NCBI GenBank assembly: GCA_959347315.1
Contig: OY365818.1
Coordinates: forward strand, 8,122,581 to 8,186,580
Source: Bimastos eiseni
Taxonomy: Eukaryota > Annelida > Clitellata > Crassiclitellata > Lumbricidae
Reading direction: 5' to 3'
DNA: 64,000 nucleotides
Made by a program: the position numbers and the translations under genes. A model generated the notes under the pieces. It was given only the letters and a program-made list of their open reading frames with translations. It had not been told where the DNA came from and ran no database searches. Shown here piece after piece: positions 11,831-23,900 of the stretch (its first letter is position 1; each line of letters opens with the position of its first letter).

Positions 11831-12460
11831 CTGACGCCTGCCATTTGACGGCTATGGATACGAATAGATGATCTTGATTAGTTCATTGAGCTCAATCATC
11901 GAATTTGATCTTTATGTGTATCCAAATTTAATTGATGTTTAGAAAACAAGTTCACTGGCTTAATCGTAATCGAGAAATTTATACGATGTCCAGAAATGCG
12001 AAGTCGTTGGGACCAGCTTATTCAAGAATAGTGAATAGGCCTATACCAAGAGTAATCATTTAGTGGGGATTTGGGAAAGAACAGTGTTTTCAGTTTTGAA
12101 TGAAAACCCTGGGGAGAGAGCAGAGGCGGAGACTTATTGGGACAGAAGGGGATGGTCCCTCCAAATTTCAGGTGCAGAGGATAGAGCTGCTTATAACGCC
12201 CCAATATGACGTTTATATTAAATAAATATTAACAGTTTATACAATGTTTTCAAATGTGTATCCTCTTTTACCGCATCCATGTTTGGGAATTGAAATTTTT
12301 TCTGACTGGTCCCCCAAATCCAACTTTTCCAACCTGTCCCTAAAATCTCATTTTTCCCCACCTCTCCCCAAAATCCCATATCTCCGACCTGACCCTCCCA
12401 AACCCAAGTCTTAGCCTATTGGATAGAGATGGCAAGAGTTGAGATTTTAGGAAGTTTGTC

Positions 12461-12477
12461 GGGGGGGGGGGGGGGGG
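12461..12477. repeat. Run of 17 G
   Basis: An unbroken G17 followed by AAGGGGTGAGGGGG. It is capable of a G-quadruplex on the + strand and is a likely sequencing length error site. Confidence 0.9.
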
Positions 12478-12552
12478 AAGGGGTGAGGGGGAATCCGAGG
12501 GATAGGATATTTATAGCAGGATGTCTCGTTATTACGCTGTTCTTGATATAGC

Positions 12553-12740
12553 TACATTAAGTTACGTGAGTTACGTGAGTTACATGAGTTACATTAAGTT
12601 ACGTGAGTTACATGAGTTACATTAAGTTACATGAGTTACATTAAGTTACGTGAGTTACATGAGTTACATGAGTTACATTAAGTTACATTGAGTTACGTGA
12701 GTTACATGAGTTACATTAAGTTACATGAGTTACATTGACA
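12553..12740. repeat. GAGTTACATGAGTTACATTAA tandem array
   Basis: Mixed 10-11 base units GTTACGTGA, GTTACATGA and GTTACATTAA, about 18 in a row. Confidence 0.85.
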
Positions 12741-13117
12741 GTTGAATTACAGAGTTACATGTAGGCTTACATTCCTATATGCACGTAGCGCAACAGCTCT
12801 CTCATATAGCGTGTAATTGATTACTGAGAAACATCTGTGGCCGTCAATAAGCAGCTTTAGTTTTTCTCGATTCTCTGTGATTCTACGCCTGATATAACCG
12901 CTTTTTTATATATTCACCTCCGCCCTGGTCCGTATATACGATTCTCACACCCGACATCGCTTCCATTAAGCTGCCGTATTCCGGTTGTAAAAATTTCGCC
13001 AGAGGGATTTCAACCTTTAGAGGCGATTAACAGAGCCTTGAAAGTATTTTATTGTCTGGCCAACGGTGTGATGCCGATGTTGCCAGACTAAACATCGGCG
13101 GAAACAGTAGTCTGGTA

Positions 13118-13170
13118 ATGTAATGTAATTGAGCATTTATATTTTGCTCCATTTAAGATATCTACTCAGA
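13118..13170 (+). repeat. Short dispersed 'GAGCATTTATAT' repeat fragment
   Basis: It reads GTAATGTAATTGAGCATTTA and AGATATCTACTCAGAGG. The same core occurs, better preserved, at 34189-34250. It is the complement of the LINE tails ending 'gcgctatataaat'. Confidence 0.6.
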
Positions 13171-13177
13171 GGTGTCA

Positions 13178-13380
13178 TCCATCCATCCATCCATTTATTC
13201 GTCCATTAATCCTTCCAGTCATCCATCCATCCATTTATCCGTACATCCATTCATTCATTCATTCGTCTACACATCCATCCTTCCATTCATCCATCCATTC
13301 ACTCACCCATCTACCCATCCATCGTTCCATTCAGCCACCAACCCACCCATCCTTCCATTCACCCATCCATCTGTCCGTCC
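13178..13380. repeat. (CATC)n microsatellite
   Basis: CCATCCATCCATTCATTCAT-type tetranucleotide runs over 200 bases. Confidence 0.9.
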
Positions 13381-13864
13381 CTCGTCCGAAGGCCCACTCC
13401 AGCGTTAATAATATTCATTGATTGATCCAGTCCACCAGGAAACGCATTAACAGTGCAACTGTTATAATGGATGCCAACGCTACCGACCCGATCAACCATG
13501 AAATTAAATTCATTCAAGTGCCGCCCGGCTCCGGGACTCTCCGCGTTAACCCACCCCACGTTAACCCACCCCTCGTAGGCGGGTGGAATGACCCGCCGGT
13601 GGGGCAGCTTTCGTTGCCCGGCTGTAGCCGTACCGAAGGTGTTCATGCGTTTGGCACCAAAATAATTATGATAATCGTCGAGGGGTTGGGGGCGTTGGAG
13701 TTGGTTATTAATTGGGGACTGAGTGATTTTTATGTCTGAACGCTTTCGTTGCTTGGATGATGAATTTTTTTAATCCGATATCGGATTTCTGCACATAACA
13801 AATCATAGTTTCAATTCTCTGACCTGTTGAGGGTAGAATTGGGCTCTGGTATGCGTTTGTCAAG

Positions 13865-14060
13865 GTGCGGGATTATCTAATGAGGTCATGAGTTCAAATC
13901 CTCATCTGGGGGAAATTTATTTATTTCTGGTCCATCCCCATGCCAATCACAACTGTAATGGGGACATTGGCCGTACACTGTCGATGGGAAGATGAGACGG
14001 CGAGGTAGAAGACTGGCCTCACGCCCTCATGTGCCGAGGCTAAGAAAATGAAGTGGCTAA
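13865..14060 (+). mobile_element. SINE-2 copy (tRNA-derived)
   Basis: B box GAGTTCAAATCC at 13890-13901 follows a weak A-box region. The body has GGGACATTGGCCGTACACTG and the 3' module GATGAGACGGCGAGG, ending GCCGAGGCTAAGAAAATGAA. Confidence 0.7.
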
Positions 14061-14330
14061 GTCTTCATACTCTTGGCTGTCTCTCAGCCTATCGTAATCG
14101 TAATCTCAACATTTTTACAGCGCCCACAAAAGCGAAGTCGCGGGAACCAGCTTATTCGCAGGCGCCTAGTCAAAACAGAATCGATAGGCAGGGTCAAAAT
14201 CCAGAGATTCAGACGGTGGATGATGTTTGGAGTTGAAATGGGTAGGGAGAGGGAGGGGGAATTTGGCTTTGTAATGTTTATGGGGCACCTATTGATAGAG
14301 AAAGAACCAAACATGATTGCAGGTTTAAAC

Positions 14331-14420
14331 ATGTGACAAAGATAATTATCGTCGCCCTCCTCCTTCTCCAGGCTTGGGACTGGCACTGCCGGAGTACGGA
14401 CAGTGGCCGTGTTCTTTATA
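14331..14420 (+). mobile_element. Retroelement fragment R
   Basis: GATAATTATCGTCGCCCTCC then CCAGGCTTGGGACTGGCACT; same family as 10745-10850 and 27976-28065. Confidence 0.6.
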
Positions 14421-14589
14421 TTTTGCGAGTTCCACGGAAGGAAGCTAGATTTAAATGGAAGACCAAGCCACTCGTATACCAACAACAATTCCCAGACGCT
14501 TCCAATAAGGCAATAAGGCGGATGATTACTTCACTGAGGAGATGTATACAAGCTTTGTGATCCCTTTTTGTAGTGGTAGTTGTTTCAGA

Positions 14590-14665
14590 GCAAGAATTAT
14601 TAGCGTGGTCCTCCTACTATCTCCAGGCTTGGAACTGGCACTGCTGAAGTGCAAGCAGTGTCAGT
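14590..14665 (+). mobile_element. Retroelement fragment R, second copy
   Basis: AATTATTAGCGTGGTCCTCC then CCAGGCTTGGAACTGGCACT, only 170 bases after the previous copy and in the same orientation. Confidence 0.6.
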
Positions 14666-14896
14666 GTTTTTCTTGTGCCAGTAACTATGGACTGTCATCT
14701 TGTTGCTTTTGCTGATGCTTCTTTAGCTTGCACCGTCTTCTGTTGTTTCTTTTTATAGAGATTTTCATATGTTGTCTGTTTTTTGGGGTGCTATATAAAT
14801 GTTCGATTATAATGCATTGCATCCTGCAAGTCGTAAGAATAGATATTTCTCCGACAAGAGAAAACACGACTACTATTGCATGCCCGCTAATCAGAT

Positions 14897-15096
14897 CCAC
14901 AGCTGTCTGTCTGACTGTGTCTGTCTGTCTGTGTCTGTCTGTCTGTGTCTGTCTGTGTCTTTCTGTTTGTGTCTGTCTGTCTGTGTCTGTCTGTCTGTCT
15001 GTATCTGTCTGTCTGTCTGTGTCTGTCTGTGTCTGTCTGTGTCTGTCTGTCTGTGTCTGTCTGTCTGTGTCTGTCTGTGTCTGTCTGTCTGCCTGT
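14897..15096. repeat. (CTGT)n microsatellite
   Basis: CTGTCTGTCTGTGTCTGT runs over 200 bases. Open frames on both strands are artefacts. Confidence 0.95.
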
Positions 15097-15234
15097 CAAG
15101 TGGGTCAGCCCAAACAACCGCTGCTGACCTTACAGTACAAATCGAGGGTACGCTAGCATCTGTCCCAATGCACAGCAGCTGGCAAGGTTCAGCTATCAGC
15201 CTATCTCTCTACCTGATGCAATTGATTTCACCAA

Positions 15235-15385
15235 TCTGCTTGCTGCCAACCGAGCCAGTGATCATCATTTGTCCCACCGCCGATGACCAGGACGCGACGG
15301 GCGCAGGCGGCGGCCGCACCTAGAACGGTCGTCTGCCGCAGCCGACGCCATGTGGCGCCGCCGCTCTCGGCATTCATGGGCTGAT
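15235..15385. other. CpG-rich patch
   Basis: Contains CGACGGGCGCAGGCGGCGGC and CGCAGCCGACGCC within AT-rich surroundings. It could be a regulatory island or an old exon; no open frame convinces. Confidence 0.35.
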
Positions 15386-15499
15386 GAGGAAAATCATCTG
15401 CACGAAGACGCAGTATTGACAGACGGTCGTTATTAGAATTCCATGCGGGGTCTGGTTGGGAAGAGACACTGTAATGTCCCTATGTTTATCGATCGTCTG

Positions 15500-16090
15500 T
15501 GCGCCACCGTCCCCTTCCTGCTCTGCTCCACGTACACGTCCTCTCTTCCCTACTTCTTCCATTGTGCATGGCTAAATCCATCTTTCCGTTACCGTCCTCC
15601 TCCCTCGCTCCGCCGGTTCTTCCCTGTCCTGCTCTCTCCTTGTCTCTCAGCTCCTGTCGTCTGCCTCTAGTGCTTTTGACTCCCTTTTTCCCCCGGATGT
15701 TTTCCTCTGTTTCCACAATCCTCTTCCTGCCGCTCCTCCTTCCTCGTTACGTTCTATCCCTTTCCTTCTTTGCCTGACATTGTCCTCCAATGCGACCTCC
15801 TCCTTCTCTTCCTCCAGTCCTCATTTCTCCACGCCCTTACATCTCTCATTATTTCTTCTGTTTTCCGCTTCCCTTTGTGCTCTTCCTCAATCTACTTTCC
15901 TTCTCAATCTCTATTCCCGCTTCCTCGCCTGTAGACCGTTCTTATTCTTCCTCTTTTTCTTCCTCATTCTCCTTCTATCCTCCTCTTCCCCTCTCTCTTT
16001 TTCTTCCACTCATTTTCCATTCCCATCCTCCTCGTCCTCGCAATCGCCTCTTTATTCCACTCCTTCCCATCCTCCCATAGCCATCCTCAT
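15500..16090. repeat. CT-rich (pyrimidine) stretch
   Basis: About 590 bases in which the + strand is strongly pyrimidine-rich (CTTCCTCCTCC types). Long open frames on the + strand come from this bias. Confidence 0.7.
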
Positions 16091-16129
16091 CCTCTTTCTC
16101 CTCTGCTTAGAATTTATCGATATTTCTTG

Positions 16130-16610
16130 GCAATAGACCACACGGTCCGGACCGGTCGCGTTCCCGGCGTCTGTCGACGATAGAGCGAAGCCGGACAATG
16201 GTGCATAGGTCGTGTTCTTGTCGTGCCCTTTGACTCGACCGGCTGACTTTCATTCCTTCTATATATTATACCCCTACCGCACGCCCTATATTTGTACATT
16301 GGGGGGTCGTACCGTAATCGAAGAAACCCACCCGCTACCGCGCAGACCCAGATTATGCGCGGCTGACTAATAGCCGGGCGCGCAGTCGCTATAGGAAGTC
16401 GAAATCGATGATGCCTTTGTTTCCGCCCGGTGCGAACAATTTGTCTCGTGCATAACTGTTGGCCCACCGACCGATTAATGTGTACATTGAAACCCGGACG
16501 CTGTTCGTGTAAGTTCGGTAATGTTCGGCCATGCGTGCAAAGACCAAAGACGGCCGGAATTGGGGAAAGAATATTAAGTAGCAGTCCTCCACGGTCCGCT
16601 TGCGCACATT
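16130..16610. promoter_or_regulatory. CpG-rich patch 1 kb upstream of the Ig1 exon
   Basis: CpG is frequent (GGTCCGGACCGGTCGCGTTC, CGGGCGCGCAGTCG) compared with its surroundings. Such islands often mark promoters or enhancers. No TATA box or first exon can be proven, so the role is inferred only. Confidence 0.3.
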
Positions 16611-17381
16611 GACTTTTTCTACTTTCACGAAATCTACATCACTACACGTTTTCTACTACTTTTGTGTACCGGTTTAACATTCATATATATATACGTCTGC
16701 ATAGAGAGTGTTTATGAATTATGATGTTGGGAAGACATGTTATATCGCGAAGGCGAAGTTGAATTTGGTTGATGATCATAGGAAATAGGTTAAAGGGAAT
16801 TATTAGCAGGTTAACAACATTTATAGATTTAAAAGATGTGTTTATGTTGACATCTGTCTAAATATTCTGATGATGTAGAAGCGTTTGACGTTCTATCTTT
16901 TCTTTCATTCATTCATTTAACATTTATATAGCAATCAATAAGTCTATTTGGAGGCGACCCTTGGCCAAGCATGACGATAGAAATCAGTATTGAGCAACTC
17001 TTATAACAAAAGCATATTAATCCTTGGACAACAGTCACATTTCTAAGGGGAGTGTGTCCCTCTTGTCATGCTGTGACTTCAAATGGACTGACACTCCATA
17101 AAAGCGTTTAGTTCAGAAATCCAGTGTATGCAAATTATATACACTTAAATATCGATTGACCTGAGACATTTTGTTGACATTTTTGTATAAGTGTTTTCTC
17201 GTGTGGTTGTATCACCTTCAATCAAATGCTCTTGCCAATCATTTACTGGCCTTATAAGTTATAGCCCATCTTCATCTTGGATTGGATTTTGAACTCGGCA
17301 GATGCGCTCTTTCAACCCTGAAATTATTTTCCTGTAGATATAGTAATACCACCCGATCGTGAGTGTTCGATTTGACGAGCA

Positions 17382-17425
17382 CTCTGAGTGAGGCCGTGGT
17401 TTTAAAACCATCTAGTTATTCAAGG
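17382..17425 (+). repeat. Direct repeat left of the Ig1 exon
   Basis: It begins CTCTGAGTGAGGCCGTGG and ends AGTTATTCAAGG. The same 44 bases recur at 17929-17972, and both are followed by CTTCTTCTCC-rich tails. Confidence 0.9.
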
Positions 17426-17587
17426 ATCTGCTCTTCTTCTTCTCCTTCTGCTTCTCCTCCTCCTTATCCTTCTTTGCCTCTTCCTTCTTCCTCCCCCTTC
17501 CTCTTCCTCTTTTACCGTTACGTGCAACATGCCATGAACACCATTATTAGGTCATTAAAGTTGTTTTGTTTATTTCTACCTGAGCAG

Positions 17588-17911
17588 GTCTTCAGCAGAT
17601 TTCGAATCCGCGCATCGTCGAACACCCAGAGGACCAGTTCGTGGCAAAGAATGAACCAGCCACCCTGAACTGCAAGGCCGAGGGGGAGCCACCCCCCATC
17701 ATCACCTGGTACCGTAACGGTCTGCCGGTCGTCACGGCCAACGAGAACCCACTGTCCCATCGCATGCTGCTGCCGAGCGGTCAGCTCTTCTTTCTCCGTA
17801 TTATCCACAACAAGAACAGTAAACCGGATGTCGGAGTCTACTACTGCAACGCCACGAATCCTGAGACTAGGATCAGCGTCATCAGTAAGAACGCGACACT
17901 CGAAATGTCAG
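17588..17911 (+). CDS. robo: robo exon 1 of model: Ig domain 1
   Basis: It reads [12 protein letters not shown], then the Ig cysteines in TLNCKAEG and GVYYCNAT and the tryptophan in [23 protein letters not shown] is the Robo Ig1 signature, and Ig1 is the main Slit-binding domain in the family. The donor is TCAG|GTGCGT, phase 1. Three AGs compete as acceptor, ending at 17587, 17595 and 17598. The first gives phase 1, as at most Robo Ig borders; the other two form a CAGCAG pair and give phase 0. A 44 bp direct repeat flanks the exon on both sides. Confidence 0.93.
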
Positions 17912-20900
17912 GTGCGTTGTTACTGCTGCTCTGAGTGAGGCCGTGGTTTTAAAACCATCTAGTTATTCAAGGGTCTATTCTTTTTCTTCTTCTTCTCCTT
18001 CTCCTCCTCCAATTACTACAATTACTATTACTAATATTGCTGCTACTATTATTACTACAACTGCTAATGCTGTTACTATTATTTTTTGCTCTGAGGTACT
18101 TCGTTCCCCCAGGGAGTTAGAAACTACTACTATGGTGCCGAATTATTTGTCTGGAGGGTCAAGCCTCGTCTTCTAGGATGGAAGAATAGGTGCTGTTAAA
18201 AGCCACAAGATTATTATTATTGTTGTTATTATTGTTATTTTTCTTCTTCTTCTTATTATTATTATTATCATTTATTATTATTGTTGTTATTGTTGTTTTT
18301 GTTATTGTTATTATTAGTATTATTACTGATTTTTTCTCTCAAACAGGTGGACGAGCTTTTATCTGTTACGTAGAATGTAGTATAATTTTATGGAATTGGA
18401 TGATTACTAAATGACACTTGATGCGATTCATTGACTGAAGAATTGTGATTTCTTAAATAACTCTTGATCGTTCCAGTGAAGATATTGGTTTGAATGAAGC
18501 AGGGTGATTTCCTGTTAAACTGTACGAGCTTACTTATTGATGCATGGTAGTCCATGTCATGAGATTTGACCAATCCATGTATACATGTTGCACAATACTA
18601 TGTGACTGACTCCGTTTCAGACATTTCAGAAAATGGCGTAACTTTACGTTAGTCTGGTTCTTTGACCAACTTTTATTATCTGTACAGCCTTCCCAGTCAA
18701 TATTCGCCAGTAGTTGATCCTGTTTTCTGTTTCTGGACTCGGTGCAACGCCAACTTTGTTCATCGACCGGTTTTATCGCGGACTAGATGTCACTTTAGAG
18801 ACCCATTAAAAGAGTTGAATGTGGGGTCCCTTTCTTTGACCTCCCCTTCGGTCAGTAGTGCGGATCGCTGCGGGTCCTCGCGAGGCCCATAAATTATAAT
18901 CGAATGGAGCCGTAGAGCGTGTCTGCAATCTAAGCCCACAGTTCTGCCCAATATACATGCGCTATCCGTGCTGAAGATATTGGACGTGAATAGCCTCCAG
19001 CGAGTGTCGTGTGTTATTGCGTTTCAACACTAGGCCTACAGTGTATGCGCCCATATACGTTGTAACGAATGTCTTGAACAACCAGGCTTAACGCTGAATT
19101 TACGTAAGGAAGCTGTCTCATCGCAACTTTTATTCCCAAGTTTTCTGATGAACGATTAGATAGCTTTCTCGTGTTTGTCTTATCTCGTTGGTGGAATGCG
19201 GAAGCTATTTGGGAGTGTAGGAAAGAGTAGAAAGAGCTGTCGTTCATTTGAAAACATTTATATGGAAGGAGGAGATAGGTATCTCGTATGAATTATAGGC
19301 TCCTTGAAAGTGATGCGACTGCTACATATATGAAGTTCATAATTGGATGGCATCGCGCCGGTGAATAAACTGGTCTCCCTGACGTGGCTTTTGTGGGCAC
19401 TGAGAAATTTTCGAGGATTTACGTTACAATACATTACGTTACATAGAACATTTATGTAGCCCCACTTCTTGGAAATCTATTGTAAAGTACGCCAGACGTA
19501 ATGAGACATACAATGTTGGCATCAAACGGTTGGCGGCCGTAAATACGACAAAGGCAAAGAAAGGCTTTGTAGGATTTGACTTAACAAAGGCAGAGAAATA
19601 ATGGGAAGATTTATTTTTGGCTCAACAAGAGCAATGAAATTATGGAAAGATTTTGCTTAACAAGACAGAAAAATAATAGGGAGATTTGACTTAACAATGG
19701 CAAAGAAATTAGATGGACATTTGACTTAACAATGGCAAAGAAATTATGGAAGGATTTTGCTTAACAAAAGCAGAAAAATAATAGGGAGATTTGACTTAAC
19801 AATGGCAAAGAAATTAGATGGACATTTGACTTGACAATGGCATAGAAATTATGGGAAGATTTGACTTAACAAATGCAAATAAATGATAGGAAGATTAACC
19901 TAACAATGGCAGATAAGAGCTAGGGAGATTAGGAGCTAGGGAGATTAGACTTAAGACACCGATATAATAAGAAGATCTTTTTTGTTCAAGCCGCCCAAGC
20001 AAGTTACTGGGTAGAGACTATGTCCAAATGGTTAATAATTTAACAAAGGTGAAGGAAGGCTTAACCGACTCAGTAGTACACTCAATAGTGCTTAACAGAC
20101 TCAGTGGTGCTTAGCAGACTCAGTAGTGCTTAACAGACTCAGTAGTGTTTGACAGACTCAGTAGCTATTAATAGTCTCAGTAGTGCTTAACAGACTTGGT
20201 AGTGCTTACCAAACTCAGTAGTGCTTAGCAGACTAATTAGTGCTTAACAGACTTAGTAGTGCTTAAAAAACTCAGTGGGTAGTGCTCAAAAGACTCAGTA
20301 GTGCTTTGCTCGAGCTGCATCTGCCAGTTTCCCATCAACAGCTCCAAGTGCCCAGAAAGATGTGATGGGGAGATTGAAACTGAGTGGTTAACAAGGCAAA
20401 TGCATTAGGACTGCAATGATAAAGAAGAAGTAGAAAGTAAGAAAGTGTTTTTCATCTTTCAACCCCGCAGCAAAAGGAAACATCACGGCAAATGACAGGA
20501 CAGCGTCGGGCTATAATGAATGGAGTTTGTGTCTCAGTGTGGGACTGAGCAGTGATACTTGATTGATTATGATGAAGTTACTTGTACGTGTAATTAATTC
20601 ATGGCTGGCAACAATAAATAAATTGATTGAAATTGATTGACCGTTGAGAGATTGCTTGGGTGGTTAATAATGTATGCTGAACTGTCAGTCGAAAGCAGAC
20701 AGAAAACCATGCATATCGGGGTTTAAGTCCTTGCCAAGACAGACTTTTTATTTGAGAATTGCGTTCCTTTTACTGAGAACCAACTCAGTTAGACTGACTA
20801 CACTGAATGCATGGTATAGGTGTGAAGATGAGACGGCAAGGGAGAGTACTGGCCACTAAATGTCATAGGCTGAGGCTAAGAAAGTAACGTTTGCTGATGC

Positions 20901-23900
20901 TACTTACCCATTGCTGCGTCAGGGCTAAGGGATGGTTCTTTTTATTCTTCTTCTTGAGAGATTCCTAAGCGCACTGTGTGGACTGGCCGAACAATTGCTA
21001 TTCTGACCCCTTTGGCAGCCGGATATGGACCTTCTCTGAACTACCATTTGGACAGCCCCTCTTATTTTGACGCAGCACTCGTGAATAGGCTGTTGTCCTG
21101 CGTTTACCTTTCGAGTAGCTATTCTGAGATTTGGAGATTACGGTTATGATTTCTGGACAATGTTTCTTTGACTGTCTTTATCGGTGTCCAAACGACGTCA
21201 CCATGCTCTGTCACGTGACAAGTAACCCGTTGCAATCTGACTTTTGATTGGTTGGTGGTCCATAGCTGCCAATACAAACATTCGAGGTGGAAAAGCATCA
21301 AACCTTATTTGCTTCTCTCTACCTTATTTGTTGGCAGCTGATATCAAGCAGCGAAAATCAATTACGGTGTCATTAGGCTTTGCGATAATGGTCTTCCGGG
21401 TATGGGAGACAGGCTGCCTGCAGGAAAATGCATTTTATTCCAGGATTTACTGGCCTTTCTCTTCAGGATGATTGCAAGAGTTGGTAACTGGCTGTGATTA
21501 GATGGTGGCTGACAGATTGGAATGCACTTGTGGTAAATGACATCTGTAGGGTATGCAGTTATGGGAGGATATTGGGTACCCATTATGGGGTAATATGATT
21601 CGTCAATGCCATTGAAACGAAAGTCTTTGGTGACAGGAGTCTCAAACTCATCCTGCTCAGAACTGAAAGATGCCTTTGTAACTAGGGATGAACCGAAACT
21701 CGACTTAGAGCACGGGTTGGCCCGAGTTTTGGCATAAATTCGGACTCGGACAAGCAATGGGTTCGAGTTTGAATGTTTTCGATTTTCTGTTTTGCAAACG
21801 AAAATCTAATTCTTATATTTGCAAAACACAATCGACCTAATTGAAACACAAACATAGTTAGTTTTATTTGCAAAACGACAATCAACCAAATTTAAAGCAC
21901 AAAGACTGTTACTCTTAGTACTTACCAGTTACTACTTATTATATATTTATAGTTTTTAATAATGTAAACTATGACACAACTAAAAAATTCTTTAAAGTTG
22001 TGCATACTGCCAAATTAAAATTCAGGAAAATGATACTTTGTAATAATATTCTCAACTGGGACTCTGCGAAATTTAACTCGTGAAACTAGGTACTTGGACT
22101 CGGCAAGAAATTCAAACTCGGTTCATCCCTATTTGCAACCATAATGTAATTTGATTATTAAACTTCTGAAGTTAATTAGAATCTGTGTCCTTGACCAATC
22201 ACACGATCCATAGATCAAGAAGGAGTTGTTCTTTGTTAATGAGATGCATTTGGTGAAATGATATTTGGTTTCATTTATTAATTAAGCCTGTGAAGTTAAT
22301 TAGAATTCTGTTCCTTAGACAAGATCTGTAAACCAGATGGGATATGTTCTGCAAAGCTTTACTGACAGCCTAGTAATCGGGTGATACAGAAACACTGATA
22401 TTCAAGCACCTCTGATAGGCAAAGTCATTCAACAAAGACTCCAACGGTTTGGACTTAGCATGGCGTATTCGTTTGATAACAAAATCAGTGCGACTTCTGC
22501 GACTTCTTGGAAGTAGACATAGCTCAGTGGGACCAATCCAGACTGCTGGGCCTGTCACTGAGAAACCGCATAATAATTTATGAGCCAACGATAGCATAGA
22601 CTGTTCAGTAAAAAGGATGTAAAGAGAGAATGACATGCAAGATATAAGGGAAAAGGAAACAAAGACAGACCAAGGCTAGGGTGGATATGGGATCGACAAC
22701 ATAAATGAGGACATACATGTAGCTCCTTTCGGTTTATGGTGTTACTTTTATTTGCAACACATTTTCTTCATGTTCATTAGTGGGCTAAATGTTTTGTATT
22801 GTAGTGTAATGTAGGCTGATCATTAATTTATGTAGTGCCTTGTAGAGAAATGCTAATTGGGATTGCAAGATATTGTTGTATATTCAATACAGAATTATTA
22901 TCGAGCTTGATTACAATGTTAAATTCATGATTCTTTGATAATTAACAGTTCAACAGACCACAAGGTGTTTGGAAATTGTAAATTACATTGCTTCCTACAA
23001 TATCCTAGGGTACCAGAGGCAGAGAGGTACGGAAAGCATAGGTGGTCCCTTGGGTATCAGTGTTGGTATGGCATGTCAATTGTTATATCCTAAACAGAAT
23101 ACCAGATTTGCTTAGATATTCCGTGATGGAAAGCAGTGCAGTTATCTTGTGTTAGTGATTTTTTAGCGTCCCTCATTCTATACTATTCTATTTACGGATT
23201 TTATAAAGTGCCTCTCACAGTACAACCTAATCAGAGGCGCTCCCAGCACAAAGGACCCCTAGAGAAAATAAAAGTATTAAGAGAACGAGCAGAAACAGTT
23301 GTGCTACCAAATAGGATGGTAGCACAATTCTCAGCAGGAAGGCTGTTCCATAGCGAAGAACCGACCAGCAGAGCCATATAGGCACAATGCTGAGCTAAGT
23401 TTACGTCGTTACTTCTCTTCTGCTTGTAAATATCACCACTAGTTACATTTTTTGTTAAAGGCGTTGCTAACGAACTAAGTGCTATCGTAGCAAATGAGAA
23501 TACTGTTACGTTATTACACATGAACACGAAAGTTGTGATTGATACTAATCGCTCTGTTTCGTGTGTAAATCGCAGTTTCATTGGAACTGCCTGAGACAAA
23601 CAATTTGTCAGATTGTAAATATTTTATGGATATAATGTCCTAGAACTGATGAGAGGATAAGGATCAACTGGTGCAAAATACGGTTTGGTTTAAATATGTC
23701 TGGCTTGGTAGGCAGTATAACCATGGACATTACCGTTACCATAAGTTTTTATTAGTTGTCATAACATTCATGTGCAGTCATGCAATGACCTGTTCCTCCT
23801 CTATCTCCCTCCTCTATCTCCCTCCTCTATCTTCCTCCTCTATCTCCCTCCTCTATCTCCCTCCTCTATCTCCCTCCTCTATCTTCCTCCTCTATCTCCC

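Noticed and set aside
14728..15323. Cys/Leu/Ser/Val-rich frames up to 174 codons, and similar ones at 30597-31136
   Set aside because: Translations of CTGT microsatellites.
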